Assembly: GCA_013203545.1 (NCBI GenBank)
Contig: JABMQA010000543.1
Location: 1 to 12,569, forward strand
DNA length: 12,569 nt
Origin: Bacteroidota bacterium
GTDB taxonomy: Bacteria > Bacteroidota > Bacteroidia > Bacteroidales > 4484-276
Direction: 5' to 3'
Positions 1 through 6,957 of the stretch are shown here, one piece after another. Positions within the stretch are counted from its first letter, which is position 1. The number at the start of each line of letters is the position of its first letter. Made by a program: the position numbers and the translations under genes. Under the pieces are notes generated by a model, which saw nothing but the letters and a program-made list of their open reading frames with translations, made no database searches and was not told the origin of the DNA.

Positions 1-35
1 AAACTCCAAACTCCAAACTCCAAACTCCAAACTCT
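1..35. repeat. 7-bp tandem repeat (aaactcc)x5
   Basis: Four perfect copies of aaactcc followed by one copy with a final T. The array probably continues upstream of the window. Its last two bases are part of the stop codon of the leftward response regulator gene, so it lies directly at that gene's 3' end. It is a simple intergenic microsatellite. There is no hairpin in it, so it is not an obvious terminator. Confidence 0.85.
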
Positions 36-699
36 AAATATCAATAATATTATTCCTGATGGCAAACTTAACCAAATCAACGGTTGTGCGAAGGTTAATT
101 TTTTTCATGATATTGTTTTTGTGGGTTTCAACTGTTCGGATGGAAATAAAAAGTTTGTCTGCAATTTCCTGGTTGGTATGTCCCTCACCAAACAATTTTA
201 GCACTTCCATTTCACGCAATGATAGCTGTGCCATTTCCGCCTGGCCGTTATCGCCGATCTTGGAATGGCTCAGGTAACTATTTAAAATAATGTTTGTTAT
301 CGATTTTCCCAGGTATTCGTATCCACTTCTTAAGGTATAAATGGCTTCAACGATTTCGTTCCGTGTGGTCTGGTTTGATAAAAATCCCTTGGCCCCGGCC
401 TTGATACATTTCAGGATGAAGGTTTCGTTTGAGTACATGGCCAGTACCAGGATGCTGATTTTCCCATAGGCCTTTTTTATTTTCCTGATGTTTTCGATCT
501 CAAGATCGTTGGGATTGTAAACATCGAAAATCACCACCTGACCATAAGTAGCAGGCATATGACGCATCTTTTCAAAAAAAGTATCAACACCCTTAACGGC
601 TTCAATCACCTCGATGTCTTCCGTACTGTCCAAAAGCGATACGATGCCAGATCTGACAATCGGATGTTCATCAATTAAAATTACTTTGATCTTACTCAT
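34..699 (-). CDS. LuxR/NarL-family response regulator with atypical receiver
   Basis: A 221-residue two-domain response regulator, the normal size for the NarL/FixJ family; it should bind DNA and control transcription in the cytoplasm. The receiver spans about residues 3-125, with acidic residues D10 and E11 and a phosphoacceptor candidate D59 in FDVYNP. The C-terminal LuxR helix-turn-helix runs from about 157 to 214 (LSLREMEVLKLF, then NQEIADKLFISIRTVETHK), the classic recognition-helix signature. Oddly, the conserved Ser/Thr of the receiver is Ala (LAMYS, A87) and the invariant Lys after the GAxG motif is Asn (GAKGFLSN, N109), so normal phosphorylation switching is doubtful. No histidine kinase gene is in the window. 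It is divergent from the large sensor/ATP-grasp gene, which itself carries receiver domains; a functional link is only inferred. The ATG at 699 gives a full receiver N-terminus. Family assignment is secure, the target unknown. Confidence 0.93.
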   Translation of the reverse strand: MSKIKVILIDEHPIVRSGIVSLLDSTEDIEVIEAVKGVDTFFEKMRHMPATYGQVVIFDVYNPNDLEIENIRKIKKAYGKISILVLAMYSNETFILKCIKAGAKGFLSNQTTRNEIVEAIYTLRSGYEYLGKSITNIILNSYLSHSKIGDNGQAEMAQLSLREMEVLKLFGEGHTNQEIADKLFISIRTVETHKNNIMKKINLRTTVDLVKFAIRNNIIDI

Positions 700-744
700 A
701 AACTTGCCTGATAGCTTCTTTGGCCTAAGAAAACGAATTTGGTG

Positions 745-752
745 CGAAAATA
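745..752 (-). promoter_or_regulatory. Possible Bacteroidetes -7 box for the response regulator gene
   Basis: Read on the minus strand the site is TATTTTCG followed by CACC, one mismatch from the Bacteroidetes -7 consensus TAnnTTTG. It lies about 45 bases upstream of the start codon at 699. I see no well-spaced -33 TTG element, so this is a weak call based on one motif. Confidence 0.35.
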
Positions 753-814
753 CAATTTTTTAAACTGACGCTCATACATGCAATTCATTTATCCATTTTT
801 GATCATTCTTTTTA

Positions 815-822
815 TACCTTTG
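815..822 (+). promoter_or_regulatory. Possible Bacteroidetes -7 box for the sensor/ATP-grasp gene
   Basis: TACCTTTG is an exact match to TAnnTTTG, about 125 bases upstream of the ATG at 949. The nearest upstream TTG (799-801) is too close to be a properly spaced -33 element, so the match may be chance in AT-rich DNA. Confidence 0.25.
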
Positions 823-948
823 ATAAATTGTCAGAAAAAATAGCGTAGCATTTTATTGGCTTTGTTATTTTATTAACAGAAAACATCTACTTTAGTTGGC
901 TGTTTTGGAAATATGGCTTTAAATAGTTAACAATATTTGATAATTGTA

Positions 949-3900
949 ATGAGTAACAAGGATTTATCCAGGGAAGAACTGGACAGGCTGGCAAAAGAAA
1001 ATATCGAAAGGCTGAAGGAACTCCAGACCATCAACGATACGCGGGAGATATTAAAAGAGGAAAGATCCATCGAGGAAACGCTGCAAAGAGTGGTAGCAAT
1101 ACTTCCGGATGGGTGGCAATATACTGAGCAAACGGTTGCCCGGATTATTTTTGACGGGAAAAAATATGTGAGCCCGTATTTTATTGAATCAAATTGGGTT
1201 CAAAAACAGATTATCGAAACCATAGATCATAAAAAAGGCTCATTCGAAATTTTTTATCTAAAGGAGTATCCAACTGTTGATGAAGGCCCGTTTTTGAAGG
1301 AAGAGCGAAACCTGATCAACAATATTGTAAGTATGGTTCAGGGTTATCTGAATGGGATACATGGACGTGAAACCACCCTGAGCACTACCGAGCGCCTCAA
1401 GGAACTTGCCTGTATCAATGAGACCAGTACCATCCTGAGGCAGGGGCAGCCTATTCCTGAAACCCTGCAACAAATAGCAATGATACTTCCCAGGGCGTGG
1501 CAATATCCTGAATTTACCTCGGCAAGGATTGTTTATGGTGATAAATCTTTTACGACGGCACATTTTAAGCCATCACAGTGGGAGCAGAAACAAACCTTCG
1601 AAACCATCGATAATAAAGATGGTGCTGTGGAAATCTATTATCATAAATCGTTTCCCATACTTGATGACGGCCCATTCCTGAAAGAGGAGCGCCACCTGAT
1701 CGAAAACCTGGCAGGAATGATTTCAGGATTTATTAACAGCATTGCAGGAAAACATGTTCTTGCCAAGTCTCGTGAAAAAACCCAACCCACCGGTGGTAAA
1801 ACAGCAGATGAATCGCAGCGCCGTCAACTACTGCAAAAATTCTTAAATAAAAACAATTATGCCCGCGATATTTATCACGACCTGATGATGTTTAAGGTAA
1901 AGGAAATACTGCTGGTTGCAAACCTTTACGATGCCTACAGTATCGAAAAGGAGGGGCGGTTTTCGGAGCACGTGCTTGATGAATATCATCAGTTGAATTT
2001 AACCCTGGTTCCAAGAATCACAGGTGTATCGAGCGTTGAAGAAGTTTTTGAGCAATTGCAGGATAAGCATTTCGATCTGATAATTATTATGGTGGGTACC
2101 GATAAAAAGTTGCCCATTGCATTAAGTGAAAACATCAAGGAGGATTTCCCATACATTCCCATTTATATGTTGTTGAACAACAACCGCGACATACAATTTT
2201 TTGAAAGCAAAAGGGCAGAACTGAAGACCATCGACAGGGTATTTACATGGAATGGAAACTCAAATGTTTTCTTTGCCATGATCAAACATGTTGAAGATAA
2301 AATCAACGTGGAAAACGATACCAGGATAGGGATGGTAAGGGTCATTTTGTTGGTGGAGGATTCGGCTAAGTACTACTCCCGGTATCTTCCGCTGCTGTAT
2401 AGTATCGTGATGGCGCAAACAAAACGAATCATCGACGATGTGAGTACAGACGAGCTGTATAAAGTGCTGAGGATGCGCGCCCGCCCAAAAATATTGCTGG
2501 CTTCCACGTACGAAGAGGCCCTGGCCATATTCAACAATTATAAGGATTACCTGCTTTGCCTGATTTCTGATATTAAATTCAGCAGGGAAGGCGAATTGGA
2601 TGAAGAGGCGGGCTTACGGCTTGCCCGTTTGATAAAATCCCAAATAAAGGATTTGCCCACGGTCATTCAATCTTCTGATGAAAGCAACTCGCAGTATGCC
2701 TATAAACTCCGGGCAAGTTTTATCAACAAGGACTCGGAAACACTGGAACAGGAGATCAAAAGTTTTATTACACACTATCTCGGCTTTGGGAATTTTATTT
2801 ACAGGGATAAGAAGGGGGCACAAATAGCTGTCGCAAAATCGTTGAAGGAATTCGAGCGCCACCTGAGTACGATTCCTGATGAGTCATTGATTTATCATGC
2901 CAAACGGGATCATTTTTCACTTTGGTTGATGGCCCGCGGTGAAATCCAGGTGGCTAAAATTATCAACCCGCATAAGGTTACTGATTTCAAAAGCCCGAAA
3001 GGATTGCGTGAATACCTGATCAGCATCATCCAGAAATTCAGGAATGAACAGGATAAAGGTAAAATCATCCCGTTCGATAAAAATGCAATCCTCGACGAAA
3101 GCAATGTGGTTTACCTTGTGCCGGGCTCACTGGGGGGTAAAGGGCGGGGCCTGGCTTTTATCAATACATTGATTTACAATTATGATTTTTCACAACATAT
3201 TCCAAATATCCATATCCGTGCGCCCAAAACTTCCGTGATCGGTACCGATGAATTCGAATATTTCATGGAAAGAAACCAGCTTTATGAGCAGGTTTATGGA
3301 GAAGAGGACTATGAAAAAATTAAGAAGATCTTTATTGAGGGACAGCTAACCGATTCTTTGATCAAAAAGCTGAAGATCATTCTTGAGCTCATTAAAAACC
3401 CCCTTGCTATACGATCGTCCGGGTTATTTGAAGATTCCCTGATGCAGCCGTTTGCAGGCATTTTCGAAACCTATATTTTGCCCAATAACCACCCCGATCT
3501 AAGTGTAAGGCTGCGTCAAACCATGGATGCAATCAAACTGGTATTTGCTTCGGTATTCTCAAAAACCGCCAGGGATTATATACGGGCGGTTAATTATAAG
3601 ATTGAAGAGGAAAAAATGGCGATTGTCATTCAGGAGGCTGTTGGGCACCGGTATAATGATGTTTTTTACCCGCATATCAGTGGTGTTGCGCAGTCGTACA
3701 ATTACTACCCTTTTTCGCACATGAAGCCTGAGGAGGGATTTGCCGTTGCAGCGGTGGGTTTGGGGAAATATGTTGTTGAGGGTGAAAAAGCTTACCGGTT
3801 TTCGCCAAAATACCCTAATATCGAAATCAACTCATCGAAGGATCAATACAAAAACTCCCAGGTTAATTTTTTTGCTGTTGACCTTAAAAAACATGATATT

Positions 3901-4782
3901 GATTTGCTTGAAGGCGATACTGCCGGGTTGCGCCGGCTGGATATTGACGATGCCGAAAGGCACGGAACACTTCGCCATTGTGCTTCGGTGTACGATCCTG
4001 AGAATAATGTAATTATACCAGGCCTGAACCGGAATGGGCCACGGATTGTTAATTTTGCAAATGTGTTGAAGTACAATTACGTTCCACTGGCCAAAACCAT
4101 CGAGGTGGTATTGGATGTGGTCAAGGAAGCGCTTGGATCGCCGGTGGAAATTGAATTTGCTGTTGATCTAAATAAAGACAAAGATTACAAAGCCTCTTTT
4201 TACCTGCTTCAGATCAAGCCTCTTTTGGGTAATGCTGAAGATTACGAAATTGAACTGGATAAAATTGAGGATGAAAAGGTGATTTTATTTTCGGATAAAG
4301 GGATGGGAAATGGGATTATCGAAGATCTGTACGATGTGATTTACATTTGTAAAAACATTTTTAATAAAAGCAAAACACCCGAAATGGCTTTGGAGATCGA
4401 AGGGCTCAATCAGATTATGATTAAAGAAAACCGTAAATATATTTTAATTGGCCCCGGGAGATGGGGGACCCGTGACCAATGGATTGGTATCCCGGTTACA
4501 TGGCCACAGATATCCAATGCCAAAATAATTGTGGAAACAAGTTATGAAGGATTTCCGCTTGATGCCTCATCAGGGTCTCATTTTTTCCATAATGTAACCT
4601 CAATGAATGTCGGGTATTTTTCCATTCAACCCGAATTATCAAGGAGCTACATCAAGTACGATTTGCTGAATAGCCAGGAGTTGGTCAACCAGACAAAATT
4701 TTTCAAACATGTACGGTTTAAAGATCCTTTGAATGTTAAAATGGATGGTAAAAAAAGAATTTCCGTTGTATCAATTGCGTGA
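949..4782 (+). CDS. Multidomain sensor / receiver / PPDK-type ATP-grasp protein
   Basis: 1277 residues from the ATG at 949; an in-frame TTG at 937 would add four residues but ATG is the likelier start. Domains: two paralogous sensor-like repeats (about 19-138 and 148-266), each with ILPxxWQY, SxWxQKQ and GPFLKEER, a module I associate with signalling kinases; a degenerate receiver-like domain (about 316-450) with no phosphoacceptor Asp in DLIIIMVG; a second receiver (about 463-612) with E470/D471, D541, S575/S576 and K594 all present; a linker; then a PEP-synthase/PPDK N-terminal ATP-grasp region with GGKGRGL (729-735), RSSGLFEDS (822-830), QEAVG (895-899), GLGKYVVEG (937-945) and LLQIKPL (1086-1092, where PEP synthases have Arg at K1090). 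The C-terminus has GPGRWGTRDQW (1168-1178) and SSGSHFFHN (1207-1215). The phosphohistidine swivel motif (TxGGxxSH) and the PEP/pyruvate TIM barrel are missing, so it is not a working PEP synthase. It is probably a cytoplasmic signalling phosphotransferase or kinase of unknown substrate. No signal peptide or membrane segment. Automated pipelines would likely name it PEP/pyruvate-binding protein. Confidence 0.88.
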   Translation: MSNKDLSREELDRLAKENIERLKELQTINDTREILKEERSIEETLQRVVAILPDGWQYTEQTVARIIFDGKKYVSPYFIESNWVQKQIIETIDHKKGSFEIFYLKEYPTVDEGPFLKEERNLINNIVSMVQGYLNGIHGRETTLSTTERLKELACINETSTILRQGQPIPETLQQIAMILPRAWQYPEFTSARIVYGDKSFTTAHFKPSQWEQKQTFETIDNKDGAVEIYYHKSFPILDDGPFLKEERHLIENLAGMISGFINSIAGKHVLAKSREKTQPTGGKTADESQRRQLLQKFLNKNNYARDIYHDLMMFKVKEILLVANLYDAYSIEKEGRFSEHVLDEYHQLNLTLVPRITGVSSVEEVFEQLQDKHFDLIIIMVGTDKKLPIALSENIKEDFPYIPIYMLLNNNRDIQFFESKRAELKTIDRVFTWNGNSNVFFAMIKHVEDKINVENDTRIGMVRVILLVEDSAKYYSRYLPLLYSIVMAQTKRIIDDVSTDELYKVLRMRARPKILLASTYEEALAIFNNYKDYLLCLISDIKFSREGELDEEAGLRLARLIKSQIKDLPTVIQSSDESNSQYAYKLRASFINKDSETLEQEIKSFITHYLGFGNFIYRDKKGAQIAVAKSLKEFERHLSTIPDESLIYHAKRDHFSLWLMARGEIQVAKIINPHKVTDFKSPKGLREYLISIIQKFRNEQDKGKIIPFDKNAILDESNVVYLVPGSLGGKGRGLAFINTLIYNYDFSQHIPNIHIRAPKTSVIGTDEFEYFMERNQLYEQVYGEEDYEKIKKIFIEGQLTDSLIKKLKIILELIKNPLAIRSSGLFEDSLMQPFAGIFETYILPNNHPDLSVRLRQTMDAIKLVFASVFSKTARDYIRAVNYKIEEEKMAIVIQEAVGHRYNDVFYPHISGVAQSYNYYPFSHMKPEEGFAVAAVGLGKYVVEGEKAYRFSPKYPNIEINSSKDQYKNSQVNFFAVDLKKHDIDLLEGDTAGLRRLDIDDAERHGTLRHCASVYDPENNVIIPGLNRNGPRIVNFANVLKYNYVPLAKTIEVVLDVVKEALGSPVEIEFAVDLNKDKDYKASFYLLQIKPLLGNAEDYEIELDKIEDEKVILFSDKGMGNGIIEDLYDVIYICKNIFNKSKTPEMALEIEGLNQIMIKENRKYILIGPGRWGTRDQWIGIPVTWPQISNAKIIVETSYEGFPLDASSGSHFFHNVTSMNVGYFSIQPELSRSYIKYDLLNSQELVNQTKFFKHVRFKDPLNVKMDGKKRISVVSIA

Positions 4783-5060
4783 TACATAAAAGGGTTCTTT
4801 GTGAAAGCCTTTGTTGAGATCTGATAAAAACATTGTTGGATGCACCGGCCCATTTATTTCCATTTATTTAAAACAAGAATAAATTATCCCTCCGGATGGC
4901 TTCCCCAATTACTGTTTGTTGTTGATAATTAATAATGTATATTGTTTTTTGAAATTGTTTTTTTCGATGAAATAATATTTGTCATATGTCAACAAATTAA
5001 AAAATGTTAATATTGTGTGCCTGAATTTTTTAGGGGATTAACCATCAAATTTTCAAAAGG
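4783..5060. other. Non-coding gap before the zinc-ribbon gene
   Basis: 278 AT-rich bases with no convincing gene. There is only a weak imperfect inverted repeat (aaaggg / ccttt, about 4788-4812) after the upstream gene and no T-run, so I call no terminator. AATATTTG at 4974-4981 is one mismatch from TAnnTTTG, with TTTTTTG at 4945-4951 about 22 bases upstream; this could be the promoter of the zinc-ribbon gene, but the support is weak. Confidence 0.4.
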
Positions 5061-5930
5061 ATGTACAATTTCATAACCATATTTATAAAATGTCCGGTTT
5101 GTGGCCAAAGTTTGATGGACCACAGCAAGAAGGTTGATAATGAACAAAGTATTAATTTAATTATCAAAAACGAAAACCAAAAAGGGTTCATCTGGTTGAG
5201 TGCGATCTATGGCAGCTACAATCATATCACTGAAGTTGAAATAAATGACGGGGATGTTGTAGAATTTTTCTGTCCGCATTGCAGAACACAATTGTTGGGC
5301 AAGGCAAAATGCAATTCGTGCGATGCCCCCATGATTGATTTTCATCTTGACATGGGTGGACGGGTAAGTATCTGTTCGCGGAGTGGGTGTAAAAACCATG
5401 CCATCGAATTTGAAGACCTGACGCTGGCACTTAAAAAACTTTACCAGGAATATGGCTTCCGGGGGAGAGAATACCCAAAGCATCTGGATTTGAGAACCCA
5501 CTCCGAACCCCAGATAACAAAGGAATCGGAAGCCAGGGAGATCATTGAAACAGGAACTTTCCTGGCGGCGTACTGTCCGCATTGCAAGAAAAGCCTGATC
5601 GAAAATGAGATGCTCAGGCTAAAAATTTCCAATGGTGAGGAGGGAGAACTCTTACTTAGTCCGTATTTGAATGTGTTTACTTCAAAATCAACTATCTTCC
5701 TGCCCGAAGACAAGACGGTAAAGGATTTAAAATGTTTTCATTGCGATAAAAGCCTTATTGTAAAAGATAAGGATTGTGGGAAGTGCGGTTCACCTGTGGC
5801 AAGTATTTCGTTAAGCGCAAGAACCAAACTGATCGATTTTTATATCTGTACTAAAAAGGGGTGTAAGTGGCACGGGTTGGAAGAAGCTGATCTTTATGAG
5901 ATCAGGCTTGAGGATAGTGACGAGTGGTAG
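5061..5930 (+). CDS. Zinc-ribbon protein with two Cys-rich units
   Basis: 289 residues, soluble, built from two copies of the same Cys-rich unit. Unit 1: CPVC 11-14, CPHC 71-74, CNSC 84-87, CSRSGC 105-110 with H113. Unit 2: CPHC 172-175, CFHC 225-228, CGKC 239-242, CTKKGC 263-268 with H271. Each unit thus has eight Cys in CxxC-type pairs, enough for two zinc (or possibly rubredoxin-like iron) sites. Unit 2 matches residues 18-137 of the NfnB protein two genes downstream (shared stretches include YCPHC, LSPYL, CGSPV, FYIC and WHGL), so the two genes share a recently duplicated or exchanged domain. The next gene starts 190 bases downstream on the same strand, so co-transcription with nfnAB is plausible but not certain. 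The ATG at 5061 is needed to include the first CPVC. I do not recognise a named family; the role could be a redox or assembly partner of Nfn, or nucleic-acid binding, and is unknown. Confidence 0.85.
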   Translation: MYNFITIFIKCPVCGQSLMDHSKKVDNEQSINLIIKNENQKGFIWLSAIYGSYNHITEVEINDGDVVEFFCPHCRTQLLGKAKCNSCDAPMIDFHLDMGGRVSICSRSGCKNHAIEFEDLTLALKKLYQEYGFRGREYPKHLDLRTHSEPQITKESEAREIIETGTFLAAYCPHCKKSLIENEMLRLKISNGEEGELLLSPYLNVFTSKSTIFLPEDKTVKDLKCFHCDKSLIVKDKDCGKCGSPVASISLSARTKLIDFYICTKKGCKWHGLEEADLYEIRLEDSDEW

Positions 5931-6120
5931 AACAGCTTAAAAAAAGTTCAGCGAATTTTAAAAAAAAATCAGCAGACGAAACAAGAATCCGGAAATTTAG
6001 CACATATAAAATTACATTATATTGGAACTCTCATTTTACGATGATTATATACACTGACAATTCTTACACAAATGATCCGGTTTATAATCAAAATCAAGTT
6101 GTTAATTAAAAGATAAACGC

Positions 6121-6945
6121 ATGTTTCAAATTGTACGTAAACAAGAAATGGCAAAAGGAACCATCATCAGGTTTGATATCAGCGCACCTAAAATCGCACT
6201 AAAGGTTAAATCAGGCCAGTTTGTGATTCTGCGTGTTAATGATACCGGTGAAAGAATTCCTTTGACTGTTGCCGACAAAGATCCATTTGCCGGAACTATA
6301 ACGATTATTTTCCAGGTAGTTGGAAAAACCACTGCATTATTAAGGTCGCTCAACGAAGGTGATTCGGTTAAAGATGTATCCGGTCCACTGGGGCGGGCGG
6401 CAGAAATTGAAAATATAGGTACGGTTGTCATGGTTGGCGGAGGAACAGGCGTGGCCATTTTGCATCATGTGGCCAAGGCATTTAAAGATGCCGGCAACTA
6501 TGTGATTGGAATTATCGGTGCAAAGGATGAGGCAATGTTAATTCTTGAAAGGGAAATGAAAGGTATTTGCGATGAAATAATCGTTACCACCGATGATGGA
6601 AGTTACGGGCAGATGGGATTTGTTACCGAACCCCTGAAAAAGTACCTCGAAGAACGTTATGATATTAAGTTGGTGTATGCCATAGGCCCGATTATTATGA
6701 TGAAAAATGTGGTGAAGCTTACAAGGAGCTTTAATGTCAAGACCATGGTTAGTTTAAATCCTATTATGATTGATGGTACCGGAATGTGCGGTGGTTGCAG
6801 GGTTAAGGTGAATAATACAACAAAATTTTGCTGTGTTGACGGGCCTGATTTTGATGGCTTTGAGGTTGATTTTGACGAGTTGATGCACAGGAACTCACTC
6901 TATTTGCAGGATGAAAAGGATTCATTATTGGCTTCAATCAGATAA
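6121..6945 (+). CDS. nfnA: NfnA-type ferredoxin-NADP reductase subunit alpha (FNR-like)
   Basis: 274 residues, the usual size for NfnA/SudB, the small subunit of NADH-dependent reduced ferredoxin:NADP oxidoreductase, also annotated as sulfide/dihydroorotate dehydrogenase-like FAD/NAD-binding protein. Visible features: an N-terminal FAD-binding barrel with ERIPLTV (44-50), GPLG (88-91), a dinucleotide-binding VGGGTGVA (105-112), and a C-terminal [2Fe-2S] motif MCGGC (C223, C226) with CC at 237-238 and DGPDFDG after it. D218 just before the cluster motif sits where NfnA is known to use an Asp ligand (recalled, not checked). The family couples NADH, NADPH and ferredoxin by flavin-based electron bifurcation in the cytoplasm. 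It is 12 bases upstream of nfnB, a clear operon. The 190 bases before it hold no gene I trust. Alternative names such as sulfide dehydrogenase or DHOD electron-transfer subunit (PyrK) are possible, but the NfnB partner next door favours Nfn. Confidence 0.9.
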   Translation: MFQIVRKQEMAKGTIIRFDISAPKIALKVKSGQFVILRVNDTGERIPLTVADKDPFAGTITIIFQVVGKTTALLRSLNEGDSVKDVSGPLGRAAEIENIGTVVMVGGGTGVAILHHVAKAFKDAGNYVIGIIGAKDEAMLILEREMKGICDEIIVTTDDGSYGQMGFVTEPLKKYLEERYDIKLVYAIGPIIMMKNVVKLTRSFNVKTMVSLNPIMIDGTGMCGGCRVKVNNTTKFCCVDGPDFDGFEVDFDELMHRNSLYLQDEKDSLLASIR

Positions 6946-6957
6946 AATGTTACGACT

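Noticed and set aside
1..35. CRISPR-like or iteron array
   Set aside because: The repeats are only 7 bp with no spacers and no replication genes near; it is a simple microsatellite.
949..4782. Functional PEP synthase
   Set aside because: The phosphohistidine domain and the PEP/pyruvate barrel are absent.
4788..4812. Terminator after the sensor/ATP-grasp gene
   Set aside because: The stem is short and imperfect and there is no T-run after it.
5924..6109. 61-codon GTG-started frame between the zinc-ribbon gene and nfnA
   Set aside because: Low-complexity AT-rich sequence with no recognisable motif and a GTG start overlapping the previous stop; more likely an untranslated leader.
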